Part shown: positions 1-8,512 of the stretch, piece after piece
Numbering within the stretch: the first letter of the stretch is position 1
Layout of the letters: every line of letters starts with the position of its first letter
Source: Pseudomonas fluorescens
GTDB lineage: Bacteria; Pseudomonadota; Gammaproteobacteria; Pseudomonadales; Pseudomonadaceae
Assembly (NCBI RefSeq): GCF_001902145.1
Contig: NZ_MRST01000025.1
Coordinates: 372,001 to 436,000 of the forward strand
DNA length: 64,000 nt
Reading direction: 5' to 3'
Made by a program: the position numbers and the translations under genes
The notes under the pieces: model-generated
The model's database searches: none
The model's input: the letters and a program-made list of their open reading frames with translations, nothing else
What the model was told of the DNA's origin: nothing

Positions 1-64
1 GACGCGTTCATCCAGCATGAACGCGTTATCGTTGACGTTTTTCGCGGGCAAGCCCGCTCCTACA
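1..64. repeat. REP-like half element
   Basis: The segment at about 29-64 (ending CGCTCCTACA) is nearly the same as 25432-25475, one arm of the REPIN described there. It contains the small inverted repeat CGGGCAAGCCCG. It lies just downstream of the SMP-30 gene, as REP sequences usually do. The partner arm, if present, is outside the window. Confidence 0.6.
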
Positions 65-66
65 CG

Positions 67-930
67 TTATCCGGCAAAGCGGTGACAGGGCTTGCCTGGC
101 ACGTCGACCTCAATGGCCAATACCGCACCATCAAGGGGGTGATCCAATGGGCTCGCGGCGCTGGTGATGTAAAGCGTGGTGAGCTCGGGCCCACCGAACA
201 CGCAACTGGTGGGACGGCTGACCGGCAGTTCGATAATGCGATCCACCTCACCTGAGGGCGTTAGCCGCAGCAGGCAACTGCCGTCCCAGCGCGCGTTCCA
301 GATGTAGCCGTCGGCGTCCATGGCCGAGCCATCCGGCCCGCCGCGTGTGTGCGGCCCGAACCAGGCCTGGGCGGCGCCGAGTTGGCCGTCAGCCTGGATC
401 GAATGCTGATAGAGCGTACCGTCCATGCTGTCGCCGAAATGCACCTGGCTGCCCGCCTCGTTCCAGAGCAAGGTGTTGGGAATGCCCAGGCCCGCCAGCA
501 ATGGCGTGACCCGCGCATCGGCATCGATGCGAAACAAGCCACCGGAGCGCCGGGTAATCGGCAGGTCTTCGCCCTGCTCGCCAATGTTGTTCTGCATGGT
601 GCCCAACCACAGCCGGCCCTGGGCATCGCAGCGTGCTTCATTGCCGCGGTTGCCCGTTTGTGGGTCGGCTACGCACAGCAGGGTCAAGGCTTCGGTGACC
701 AAATCCAGGCGATACACGCCGCTGCTCAAGGTCACCAGCGCATCACCGCTTTGACAGGGGATGAACGCCGAGACGTGCTCAGGCAATTGCCACACCTGCA
801 ATTGCCCACCCATCAGACGCAGCGCCTGACGGGCGGCGATATCCACCCAATACAGGGCCTGGGTCGGTACATCCCAGAACGGCCCTTCGCCCAACCGGGC
901 ACGGTGCGGGGTGACTGCGCTCAACGACAT
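67..930 (-). CDS. SMP-30/gluconolactonase-family sugar lactonase
   Basis: A 287-residue SMP-30/LRE-like beta-propeller protein, the usual length for sugar lactonases. It begins MSLSAVTPHRARLGEGPFWD, where the GEGPxWD motif supplies the first metal-binding glutamate. The late GGPDGSAMDADG stretch is the conserved PDG(x)xxD metal-site region. A strong ribosome site (AGGAGG) precedes the ATG. The family hydrolyses aldonolactones with a divalent metal. As last gene of the minus-strand operon with a semialdehyde dehydrogenase, an FAH-type dehydratase and a transporter, the likely substrate is L-arabinono- or D-xylonolactone. The exact sugar cannot be read from sequence. No signal peptide is seen, so it should be cytosolic. 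Confidence 0.85.
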   Translation of the reverse strand: MSLSAVTPHRARLGEGPFWDVPTQALYWVDIAARQALRLMGGQLQVWQLPEHVSAFIPCQSGDALVTLSSGVYRLDLVTEALTLLCVADPQTGNRGNEARCDAQGRLWLGTMQNNIGEQGEDLPITRRSGGLFRIDADARVTPLLAGLGIPNTLLWNEAGSQVHFGDSMDGTLYQHSIQADGQLGAAQAWFGPHTRGGPDGSAMDADGYIWNARWDGSCLLRLTPSGEVDRIIELPVSRPTSCVFGGPELTTLYITSAASPLDHPLDGAVLAIEVDVPGKPCHRFAG

Positions 931-946
931 GAAACCTCCTGATCAG

Positions 947-2527
947 TTACAGCGATTCGCGCGATGGCGTGCCATTCACCAGCCGCTGGATACGCAAGGG
1001 GTTGGCGTTTTTCAACGCCTCGGGCAGCAGGCTATCAGGGTAGTTCTGGAAGCACACCGGGCGCAGGAAACGGTCGATGGCCAAGGTGCCGACCGAGGTG
1101 CCACGGGCGTCGGAAGTCGCCGGGTACGGCCCGCCGTGAACCATGGAATCGCACACTTCCACGCCAGTGGGGTAACCGTTGAGCAGGATGCGCCCGACTT
1201 TCTGTTCCAGCAGGGGCGTGAGTTCGGCGAACTGTTGCAGGTCGGCCGATTCACCGATGATCGTGGCCGTCAGTTGCCCGTGCAGCCCCTGCAGGGCGGC
1301 GCTGAGTTGAGCTTGGTCGGCCACTTCGACGAACACCGTGGTGGGGCCGAAGACTTCTTCCTGGAGCACTTCATCGCCGTCAATCAACAGACGTACATCC
1401 GCCTTGAACAGTTGCGGTTGCGCCTGGTTGCCCGACTGCGCGCTGCCCGCCAGATGCTGGATGCCCGGGTGAGACCGGAGTTTTTCCAGGCCCTTGCCGT
1501 AGCTGCCCAGGGTGCCGGCATTCAGCATGGTTTGCGCCGGTTGCTCGCCGATCAATTGCGCGACCTGTTGTGTGAACGCGGTGAACGCAGGCGAGGCGAT
1601 ACCGATCACCAGGCCTGGGTTGGTGCAGAACTGGCCGCAGCCTTGTACCACCGATGCGGTCAGGTCGCGGGCAATGCTTTCGACGCGGGCTTGCAGCGCC
1701 TGGGGCAGTACGATCACCGGGTTGATGCTCGACATCTCGGCAAACACCGGGATCGGTTGCGGGCGCGCCGCGGCCATGTCGCACAGGGCGCGGCCGCCTT
1801 TGAGCGAACCGGTAAAACCCACCGCCTGGATCGCCGGGTGCTTGACCAGCGCTTCGCCGACGCCGCCGCCAAAGATCATATTGAACACACCAGCCGGCAT
1901 CTCGGTGGCCTCGGCGGCGCGGATGATCGCATCGGCCACGCGCTCGGCGGTCGCCATGTGCCCGCTGTGGGCCTTGAACACTACCGGGCATCCGGCGGCC
2001 AGCGCGGCGGCGGTGTCACCGCCGGCGGTGGAAAACGCCAGGGGGAAGTTGCTGGCGCCGAACACCGCCACCGGGCCGAGGCCGATGCGGTATTGGCGCA
2101 GGTCCGGGCGCGGCAGCGGCTGGCGCTCTGGCAGGGCTTTGTCGATACGCGCCCCGTAGAAGTCACCCCGGCGCAGCACGGTGGCGAACAAACGCATCTG
2201 GCCGCTGGTGCGCCCGCGTTCGCCTTTGATGCGTGCGGCCGGCAATGCGGTTTCGCGGCAGACCAGTTCGACGAAGTCATCGCCCAAGGCGTCCAGCTCA
2301 TCGGCCACCGCATCCAGGAACTGCGCACGGCGCGCGGCACTCAGCGCACGGAACGCCGGATACGCAGCGGCGGCGGCCTTGGCGGCGGCATCGACCTCTT
2401 GCGGTGTGGCCTGGTAGAAATCCTGGGGCAAGGCTTCGCCGGTGGCGGCATCGATGCTTTGCAGCTTGATGCTGCCGTTGGCGCTGCGCTGGCCGCCGAT
2501 GTAGTTGTGGCCGAGGAACTGGGTCAT
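947..2527 (-). CDS. 2-oxoglutarate semialdehyde dehydrogenase (NADP+ aldehyde dehydrogenase)
   Basis: A 526-residue ALDH-superfamily enzyme starting MTQFLGHNYIGGQR. The start is set by AAGGAG 7 bp upstream; a longer reading exists but has no ribosome site. The catalytic Cys301 lies in GQFCTNPG and the general-base Glu264 in VFAEMSS. The GQFCTxPG form is typical of 2-oxoglutarate semialdehyde dehydrogenases rather than betaine or succinate semialdehyde enzymes. The predicted reaction is 2-oxoglutarate semialdehyde to 2-oxoglutarate, the last step of the non-phosphorylative pentose route. It sits 10 bp after the FAH-family gene and 16 bp before the lactonase, so all are probably cotranscribed. 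Glucarate or hydroxyproline catabolism uses the same enzyme, but the neighbours favour pentoses. Confidence 0.88.
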   Translation of the reverse strand: MTQFLGHNYIGGQRSANGSIKLQSIDAATGEALPQDFYQATPQEVDAAAKAAAAAYPAFRALSAARRAQFLDAVADELDALGDDFVELVCRETALPAARIKGERGRTSGQMRLFATVLRRGDFYGARIDKALPERQPLPRPDLRQYRIGLGPVAVFGASNFPLAFSTAGGDTAAALAAGCPVVFKAHSGHMATAERVADAIIRAAEATEMPAGVFNMIFGGGVGEALVKHPAIQAVGFTGSLKGGRALCDMAAARPQPIPVFAEMSSINPVIVLPQALQARVESIARDLTASVVQGCGQFCTNPGLVIGIASPAFTAFTQQVAQLIGEQPAQTMLNAGTLGSYGKGLEKLRSHPGIQHLAGSAQSGNQAQPQLFKADVRLLIDGDEVLQEEVFGPTTVFVEVADQAQLSAALQGLHGQLTATIIGESADLQQFAELTPLLEQKVGRILLNGYPTGVEVCDSMVHGGPYPATSDARGTSVGTLAIDRFLRPVCFQNYPDSLLPEALKNANPLRIQRLVNGTPSRESL

Positions 2528-2537
2528 GTTGATCTCC

Positions 2538-3530
2538 TTAAAGGGGGGTGACTTGGCCGGGTTCAAATGCCGCATCGCTGCTGCCGATACCGTTGATCAA
2601 CGGCGCGCCGAACTCGGCCTGGCTGATCTCGAACACATCGCCCGGCTGGGTACGTATACCGTCGGCGAATGACAAGGTGGCGGTGCCGAAGAAGTGAATG
2701 TGCACATCGCCCGGCTTGAGGAACTGGCTGTATTTGAAGTGGTGATATTCGAGGTTTTCCAGGCTGTGGCACATATTGGCCTCGCCGCTGAGGAATTCGT
2801 TCTGCCAGATGACTTCGCCATTGCGCAGGATGCGGCTGGTGCCCGCCAGATGCTCGGGCAGTTCGCCCACACGCAGCTCCGGGCCATAGCTGCAACTGCG
2901 CAGCTTGGAATGGGCCAGATACAGGTAGTTCTTGCGCTCCATCACATGGTCGGAGAACTCGTTGCCCACCGCAAAGCCCAGGCGATAGGGTTTGCGGTCG
3001 TGGCCGATCACGTAGAGGCCGCCGATTTCCGGCTCTTCGCCGGCGTCTTCGGCGAACGGCGGCACCGGGAAGGCCTGGCCCGGGCGCACGACGATGCTGC
3101 CATCGCCTTTGTAAAACCACTCCGGTTGCACGCCCGGTTGGCCAGCGGCGGGTTTGCCGCCCTCCACGCCCCATTTGAAGATGCGCATGGTGTCGGTCAT
3201 CGCGCTGTCGTCGCCAGCCTGCTGGTGCATCTTGTCGCGGGCCGAGGCACTGCCCAGGTGGGTGAGGCCGGTGCCGCTGATCAGCATGTGGGCCGGGTCC
3301 GGGTGGTCCAGCGGGGGCAGGATTTTGTGTTCCGCCAACAAGGCGGCGTAGTCATGGCTGGCGCCCAGGCCGAGGGCCTCTACCTGTTGCTGCAACTTGC
3401 CGCCGGCATCGATGGCGGCCAGCGCCAGTTCACGCACGCTGTGGGCGCCGCGCACTTCGCGTACCTGGTTGCCTTCTACCACGCCGACGCGGCGCTCACC
3501 GTTGCTCAACTCGAACTGAACTAAACGCAT
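2538..3530 (-). CDS. AraD1-like FAH-superfamily protein (2-keto-3-deoxypentonate dehydratase)
   Basis: A 330-residue protein of the fumarylacetoacetate-hydrolase superfamily, starting MRLVQFELSNGERRVGVVEG after an AGGAGA ribosome site. An upstream in-frame ATG adds 12 residues but lacks a ribosome site. The C-terminal half carries the FAH-like metal-site pattern (EEPEIGGLYVIG, GFAVGNEFSDH). Genes of this type next to an IlvD-family pentonate dehydratase and a 2-oxoglutarate semialdehyde dehydrogenase are usually annotated AraD1. They are assigned dehydration of 2-keto-3-deoxy-L-arabonate or D-xylonate to 2-oxoglutarate semialdehyde. The assignment rests on family and neighbours. The gene is 16 bp downstream of the MFS gene. 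Confidence 0.8.
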   Translation of the reverse strand: MRLVQFELSNGERRVGVVEGNQVREVRGAHSVRELALAAIDAGGKLQQQVEALGLGASHDYAALLAEHKILPPLDHPDPAHMLISGTGLTHLGSASARDKMHQQAGDDSAMTDTMRIFKWGVEGGKPAAGQPGVQPEWFYKGDGSIVVRPGQAFPVPPFAEDAGEEPEIGGLYVIGHDRKPYRLGFAVGNEFSDHVMERKNYLYLAHSKLRSCSYGPELRVGELPEHLAGTSRILRNGEVIWQNEFLSGEANMCHSLENLEYHHFKYSQFLKPGDVHIHFFGTATLSFADGIRTQPGDVFEISQAEFGAPLINGIGSSDAAFEPGQVTPL

Positions 3531-3546
3531 GCAGCTTCTCCTGGAT

Positions 3547-4869
3547 TTAAGTGCGTGTGGCGCCACGGGCGCTGGCGGCGAATTGGTCGACGGGCAGCAC
3601 GTGCTTGCGCTCCAGCAAGCGGTAGACCACGAAGGTCAACAGCAACCCGAACACCATCACACCGGATAAGAAATACAAGCCTGAGGCCAGGTTGCCGGTG
3701 TACTCCTTGAGCGCACCGATCACGAACGGGCCGATATAGCCGCCGAGGTTGCCCACCGAGTTGATCAAGGCAATACCGGCCGCCGCACTGGCGCCGGCAA
3801 AAAAGCGCCCCGGCAGGGTCCAGAACACGGCGGTGCAGGAAAACATGGCAAACGCCGCCAGGCACAGTGCGGCCATTTGCAGCACTGGCACCGTGAGCCA
3901 GGCACTGCAGAACAGGCCGATGGCGCCCAGTACATAGAGCACGGCGAGATGGCCGTAACGGTCGTTCAAGCGGTCGGAGCTGCGCGGGATGATCAACAGG
4001 CCGATGATGCCGAAGATATAGGGCACGGCGGAGATGAAACCGGTGGTGAGGTCGCTGCCGCCAAACTGTTTGATCAGGGTCGGCAGCCACAGGCCAAGGC
4101 CGTAGATGCTCAAGGTCACCGGCAAGTAGAACAGCGCCAGCAGCAACACGCGCTTGTCCTTGAGCGCATGCAAAGGGTTGCCATGGCGCGTCTGGCCGTA
4201 GGCTTGCAGGTCTTTGTGCAGCTCGCCGGTGAGCCAGGCTTTTTCTTCCTCGCTCATCCAGTTGACCTTCTGGGGGCCATCCGGCAGGTAACGCAGCACC
4301 GGCCAGGTCAGCAGGATCGCCGGGGTGCCGATCACGATGAACAGCCACTGCCAGCCATGCAGGCCAAGGATGCCGTCCATGCCAAGCAAACCGCCGGACA
4401 CTGGGCCGGTGATCATCATTGCAATAGGTTGGGAGAGGATGAACAGCCCGAGGATCTTGCCGCGATGGCGCACCGGGAACCACTGGGTAATGTAGTACAG
4501 CACGCCGGGAAAGAACCCCGCCTCCGCCGCGCCCAGCAGAAAGCGCATCACATAGAAGCTGTGCGGCCCCTGCACGAACGCCATGCCGATGGTGATGGCG
4601 CCCCAGGTGATCATGATGCGCGCAAACCAGCGCCGCGCGCCGAAGCGGTCGAGCATCAGGTTGCTGGGAATCTCGAACAGGAAATAGCCAATGAAGAACA
4701 ACCCGGCACCGAGGCCATAGGCGGCGTCACCGATGCCCACGTCAGCGCCCATGTGCAGCTTGGCGAACCCCACGGCGGAACGGTCCACGTAGGCGATCAG
4801 GTACAGCAGGATCAGGAAGGGAATCAGTTTCAGCGTGATGCGCCGAATAAGCCGCAGTTCCTGGCTCAT
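3547..4869 (-). CDS. MFS transporter, anion:cation symporter type (sugar acid uptake)
   Basis: A 440-residue, 12-helix major-facilitator protein. The first helix LIPFLILLYLIAYVDRSAVGFAK with the Y-x-D-R motif, followed by FFIGYFLFEIPSNLMLDRFGARRW, is characteristic of the ACS family (hexuronate, phthalate, tartrate and aldonate carriers). The central loop is long and charged (SEEEKAWLTGELHKDLQAY). A GGAG ribosome site precedes the ATG. It is first gene of the minus-strand operon and is divergent from the dehydratase. Uptake of a pentonate or related sugar acid is the natural inference; the substrate is not proven. The promoter region contains two FadR-type operators. Confidence 0.82.
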   Translation of the reverse strand: MSQELRLIRRITLKLIPFLILLYLIAYVDRSAVGFAKLHMGADVGIGDAAYGLGAGLFFIGYFLFEIPSNLMLDRFGARRWFARIMITWGAITIGMAFVQGPHSFYVMRFLLGAAEAGFFPGVLYYITQWFPVRHRGKILGLFILSQPIAMMITGPVSGGLLGMDGILGLHGWQWLFIVIGTPAILLTWPVLRYLPDGPQKVNWMSEEEKAWLTGELHKDLQAYGQTRHGNPLHALKDKRVLLLALFYLPVTLSIYGLGLWLPTLIKQFGGSDLTTGFISAVPYIFGIIGLLIIPRSSDRLNDRYGHLAVLYVLGAIGLFCSAWLTVPVLQMAALCLAAFAMFSCTAVFWTLPGRFFAGASAAAGIALINSVGNLGGYIGPFVIGALKEYTGNLASGLYFLSGVMVFGLLLTFVVYRLLERKHVLPVDQFAASARGATRT

Positions 4870-4955
4870 GGGGTCGATCTCCGATTGTTGTTTTTATAGA
4901 AGCTCGGGGGACGCCTCTGGCGAAATTCGCCAGGGTCATACCTCAGTTAACATCG

Positions 4956-4972
4956 ACTATATAGTATGACTA
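4956..4972. promoter_or_regulatory. FadR/GntR-type operator 1
   Basis: TAGTATGACTA at 4962-4972 fits TNGTNNNACNA, the half-site pattern known for FadR-subfamily GntR regulators. It overlaps the palindrome ACTATATAGT (4956-4965). It lies in the divergent promoter between the transporter operon and the dehydratase. The likely ligand is the FadR-type regulator encoded at 6846-7568. Confidence 0.6.
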
Positions 4973-5035
4973 TTTGCAAAACAACACTTCCAAAGCGGCG
5001 ATTTTGCGCTTATGTTTAAGCACGCATAGAACATA

Positions 5036-5046
5036 TAGTCATACAA
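5036..5046. promoter_or_regulatory. FadR/GntR-type operator 2
   Basis: TAGTCATACAA fits TNGTNNNACNA. It contains GTCATAC, the reverse complement of the core GTATGAC of operator 1. The two sites are centred 74 bp apart, about seven helical turns. This one ends 14 bp before the dehydratase start codon, where bound repressor would block initiation. Confidence 0.6.
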
Positions 5047-5060
5047 TAAGAGAAACGATC

Positions 5061-6797
5061 ATGCCTGACAAAAAGCCCGGCCTACGCTCTGCCCAGTGGT
5101 TCGGTACCGCCGACAAAAACGGCTTCATGTACCGCAGTTGGATGAAGAACCAAGGCATTGCCGACCATCAGTTCCATGGCAAGCCGATCATCGGCATCTG
5201 TAACACCTGGTCGGAGCTGACCCCGTGCAACGCGCACTTCCGCCAGATCGCCGAGCACGTCAAGCGTGGCGTGATCGAGGCCGGAGGCTTCCCGGTGGAG
5301 TTCCCGGTGTTTTCCAATGGCGAATCCAACCTGCGCCCTACCGCCATGCTCACGCGTAACCTGGCGAGCATGGATGTGGAAGAAGCGATTCGCGGTAATC
5401 CGATTGATGGCGTGGTACTGCTCACCGGCTGCGACAAGACCACCCCGGCGCTGCTGATGGGCGCGGCCAGTTGTGATGTGCCGGCCATCGTGGTCACCGG
5501 CGGACCGATGCTCAACGGCAAGCACAAGGGCCAGGACATCGGCTCGGGCACAGTGGTGTGGCAGCTCAGCGAACAGGTCAAGGCCGGCACCATCACCCTG
5601 GATGACTTCCTCGCGGCCGAGGGCGGCATGTCGCGCTCGGCGGGCACCTGCAACACCATGGGCACGGCCTCCACCATGGCCTGCATGGCCGAGGCGCTGG
5701 GCACTTCCCTGCCCCACAACGCGGCGATTCCGGCAGTGGATGCACGTCGCTATGTACTGGCGCACATGTCGGGCATGCGCGCCGTGGAGATGGTGCGTGA
5801 GGATTTGAAGCTGTCGAAAATCCTCACCAAGGAGGCGTTTGAAAACGCTATCCGCGTGAACGCGGCCATCGGCGGCTCGACCAACGCCGTGATCCACTTG
5901 AAAGCCATCGCAGGGCGCATCGGCGTCGAACTCGACCTGGATGACTGGACCCGCATCGGCCGCGGCATGCCGACCATCGTCGACCTGCAGCCCTCCGGGC
6001 GCTTTCTGATGGAAGAGTTCTACTACGCCGGCGGCCTGCCCGCGGTGCTGCGTCGCCTGGGTGAGGCCAACCTGATCCCCCACCCGAACGCCTTGACGGT
6101 CAACGGCAAGTCCCTGGGCGAGAACACCAAGGATTCGCCGATCTACGGCCAGGACGAAGTGATCCGCACCCTGGACAACCCGATCCGCGCCGACGGCGGC
6201 ATCTGCGTGTTGCGCGGCAACCTGGCGCCGTTGGGTGCGGTGCTCAAGCCGTCTGCCGCCAGCGCCGAACTGATGCAACACCGTGGCCGCGCAGTGGTGT
6301 TCGAGAACTTCGACATGTACAAGGCACGCATCAACGACCCGGAGCTGGACGTGGATGCCAACTCGATCCTGGTCATGAAAAACTGCGGCCCCAAGGGTTA
6401 CCCCGGCATGGCCGAAGTCGGCAACATGGGCCTGCCCGCCAAGCTGTTGGCCCAGGGCGTGACGGACATGGTGCGCATTTCCGATGCACGCATGAGCGGC
6501 ACCGCCTACGGCACCGTGGTGTTGCACGTGGCACCCGAAGCCGCTGCCGGCGGGCCGTTGGCGACAGTGAAGGAAGGTGACTGGATCGAACTCGATTGCG
6601 CCAATGGCCGCCTGCATCTTGATATCCCCGACGCCGAACTGGCGGCGCGCATGGCCGACCTGCCCCCCGCGCAGAACCTCATCGTCGGCGGCTATCGCCA
6701 GCTGTACATCGACCATGTGCTGCAGGCCGACCAAGGCTGCGACTTTGACTTCCTGGTGGGCTGCCGTGGCGCCGAAGTCCCACGGCATTCCCACTAA
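5061..6797 (+). CDS. IlvD/Edd-family pentonate (L-arabonate/D-xylonate) dehydratase
   Basis: A 578-residue Fe-S dehydratase starting MPDKKPGLRSAQWFGTADKN. An upstream in-frame ATG at 4974 would place the operators inside the gene and is less likely. Cluster-ligand cysteines are visible at C56 (ELTPCNAHF), C124 (LTGCDKTTPA) and C197 (AGTCNTMGT), the pattern of L-arabinonate/D-xylonate dehydratases rather than the longer 6-phosphogluconate dehydratase. It removes water from a pentonate to give 2-keto-3-deoxypentonate. It is divergent from the operon that holds the downstream enzymes and is followed 48 bp later by the GntR-type regulator. Sugar preference (arabonate, xylonate or fuconate) is undecided. 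Confidence 0.9.
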   Translation: MPDKKPGLRSAQWFGTADKNGFMYRSWMKNQGIADHQFHGKPIIGICNTWSELTPCNAHFRQIAEHVKRGVIEAGGFPVEFPVFSNGESNLRPTAMLTRNLASMDVEEAIRGNPIDGVVLLTGCDKTTPALLMGAASCDVPAIVVTGGPMLNGKHKGQDIGSGTVVWQLSEQVKAGTITLDDFLAAEGGMSRSAGTCNTMGTASTMACMAEALGTSLPHNAAIPAVDARRYVLAHMSGMRAVEMVREDLKLSKILTKEAFENAIRVNAAIGGSTNAVIHLKAIAGRIGVELDLDDWTRIGRGMPTIVDLQPSGRFLMEEFYYAGGLPAVLRRLGEANLIPHPNALTVNGKSLGENTKDSPIYGQDEVIRTLDNPIRADGGICVLRGNLAPLGAVLKPSAASAELMQHRGRAVVFENFDMYKARINDPELDVDANSILVMKNCGPKGYPGMAEVGNMGLPAKLLAQGVTDMVRISDARMSGTAYGTVVLHVAPEAAAGGPLATVKEGDWIELDCANGRLHLDIPDAELAARMADLPPAQNLIVGGYRQLYIDHVLQADQGCDFDFLVGCRGAEVPRHSH

Positions 6798-6845
6798 TCG
6801 GGATGCTATGATGCGGCGAATCTAAGCCAGAGCCTCCCCGTCGTT

Positions 6846-7568
6846 ATGGATCACCAGCCGCCCAAGCCGCGCAAGAGCCAGCATGCCCAGATCGTTCAGG
6901 ACTTGGGCATGCACATCGTTTCCGGTCGCTTCAAGCCTGAAGAACGCTTGCCCATGGAAGCCACGCTGTGCGAGGAATACCAGGTCAGCCGCTCGGTATT
7001 GCGCGAAGCCACGCGGGTGCTCAGCGCCAAGGGCCTGGTGTATTCCAAGCCACGGGTGGGCGCGGTGGTACGGCCACGCTTGAAATGGCACCTGCTCGAC
7101 CCGGACGTGCTGTCCTGGTTGATGCAGTCCACGCCCCACAGCGAGTTCTTCAACACCCTGGCCGGGGTGCGCCGCATCCTCGAACCGGAGATCGCCGCCA
7201 TGGCCGCGACCACCGCCACCGATGAAGACATCGCCACCATCGAACAAGCCTACCAGGGCATGGAAACCGCCAAGACCCACGAGGACCTGTTACAGGCCGA
7301 CCTGGACTTCCACCGCGCCATTGCCGATGCCACCCGCAACGACCTGCTCGCCTATATGTGCAACATGCTCTCGCTGCCGTTGCGCGAGTCGATCAACATC
7401 ACCAACCGCCGTCCGGATATCCAGGGCCTGAGTCTGCCTCGGCACAAAGCGATCCTCACGGCGATCCAGAACCGCGATGCCCTGGGTGCGCGGCATGCGT
7501 CACTGGTGCAACTGGATGACACCCGAGTGGCGCTGGATACGGTGATGAATGTGTTGACGCCGTTGTGA
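6846..7568 (+). CDS. FadR-subfamily GntR transcriptional regulator
   Basis: A 240-residue protein with an N-terminal winged helix (about residues 15-75; LPMEATLCEEYQVSRSVLRE followed by the wing GLVYSKPRVGAVV). A C-terminal FCD ligand domain (about 95-235) contains the usual acid/histidine metal-site residues (DLDFHRAIADA). It follows the pentonate dehydratase by 48 bp. The two TNGTNNNACNA operators in the divergent promoter make it the probable local repressor, released by a pathway intermediate such as the pentonate or its 2-keto-3-deoxy product. The operator link is inference from motif and position. Confidence 0.88.
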   Translation: MDHQPPKPRKSQHAQIVQDLGMHIVSGRFKPEERLPMEATLCEEYQVSRSVLREATRVLSAKGLVYSKPRVGAVVRPRLKWHLLDPDVLSWLMQSTPHSEFFNTLAGVRRILEPEIAAMAATTATDEDIATIEQAYQGMETAKTHEDLLQADLDFHRAIADATRNDLLAYMCNMLSLPLRESINITNRRPDIQGLSLPRHKAILTAIQNRDALGARHASLVQLDDTRVALDTVMNVLTPL

Positions 7569-7575
7569 GCCCGCG

Positions 7576-8175
7576 TCATTCCTGATTGTTATTGTTGGCC
7601 CTGGGGCAGGTGTTATCGCCCTCTTTTTTCAGCGCCAGCACGGCCTGGCGCTCGGACAGCAAGTGGGTGATGGCCCCGCCGATCGCAGCCGAAATCAACG
7701 CCAAGGCTTCTTTAGGCAAATTGATCGCCGCCCAGGTCAACCCACCGATCAGCAAGATGACAAACAGGATATTGAAACGTGACACACCGAGTTTTATCGA
7801 GCGGACGATATCGGACGTGTCCTGCATTTTCTCGAAGCGCTTAAGGTCTTCGAACTTGCGCACCGATTCCAGGGTTTCCAGGTAATGGGTTTCGGCCCGC
7901 TTCAGTTTCTTGATGACATCGGCTTCGAGCATGACCTCCTCTATTTCGATCCTGACCAGGCTGATATTGGCGCCTGGCCGGCCTAGAATTTCCGAACTCA
8001 GCGAACTTTCGGCCAGCTCGGCCAGTAGATAGGTATAGGAGGTTTCGCTGATCTCCTTGGCATATTTTTGCAAGGCTGACGTGTAGCACTTGGTGGCATA
8101 TCGGGTGAACAGACGCTCGGCATCGTTGGTCTTTTTGATCAGGTCTTCAGCTTTCTCGATCAGTTCCCGTTCCAT
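7576..8175 (-). CDS. Hypothetical membrane protein with coiled-coil N-terminus
   Basis: A 199-residue protein I do not recognise. Residues 1-125 are charged and helical (MERELIEKAEDLIKKTNDAE, later KLKRAETHYLETLESVRKF), suggesting a cytoplasmic coiled coil. Two hydrophobic segments follow (about 134-152, FNILFVILLIGGLTWAAI, and 157-170, ALALISAAIGGAI), then a short polar tail ending in an asparagine run. It converges on the FadR gene with only 7 bp between stops. Its base composition is less GC-rich than its neighbours. No function is proposed. Confidence 0.6.
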   Translation of the reverse strand: MERELIEKAEDLIKKTNDAERLFTRYATKCYTSALQKYAKEISETSYTYLLAELAESSLSSEILGRPGANISLVRIEIEEVMLEADVIKKLKRAETHYLETLESVRKFEDLKRFEKMQDTSDIVRSIKLGVSRFNILFVILLIGGLTWAAINLPKEALALISAAIGGAITHLLSERQAVLALKKEGDNTCPRANNNNQE

Positions 8176-8512
8176 TTTTAATATCCCTATTAAGCGTGGC
8201 TTCGAAAAGCAATGAGCGCCGACCGCTGCGCTGGCACGTTACGAGCAAACATCCCTCGATCGCCCGCCAGTGTCTACTGTCAAACCTGACAGGTGAAGCT
8301 GATGCAGGCCCCTGTGGCGAGGGAGCTTGCTCCCGCGACGATCTGGCAGCCGACACAGACCTAACTGACGCGCCGCAATCAGACTGTGGGGTGTCAGGTA
8401 GATAGGCATCGGCTGGCGGGCCGTCATCGCAGGCAAGCCAGCTCCCACAGTTGGATCGCTGGGTGTCAGGTAGATAGGCGTCGGCTGGCAGGCCGCCATC
8501 GCAGGCTGTTCG
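8176..8512. repeat. Intergenic REP sequence and 43-bp direct repeat
   Basis: This 337-bp gap holds a REP-type palindrome at 8311-8340 (GGGAGCTTGCTCCC core). It also holds two direct copies of a 43-bp unit at 8392-8434 and 8464-8506, 72 bp apart and differing at three positions, each beginning TGTCAGGTAGATAGGC. The same GGGAGCTTGCTCCC core recurs near 12361, 18098 and, reversed, 26031. I see no gene here; short open frames across it are repeat-derived. Confidence 0.75.

Noticed and set aside
911..2551. 546-residue open frame antisense to the aldehyde dehydrogenase
   Set aside because: Same shadow effect; it reads R/G/Q-rich with no motif, while the minus strand encodes a complete enzyme with catalytic Cys and Glu.
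5082..6794. 570-residue open frame antisense to the pentonate dehydratase
   Set aside because: It is a high-GC shadow frame: composition is H/V/A/G-rich with no domain, and the plus-strand IlvD-family enzyme has all cluster cysteines.
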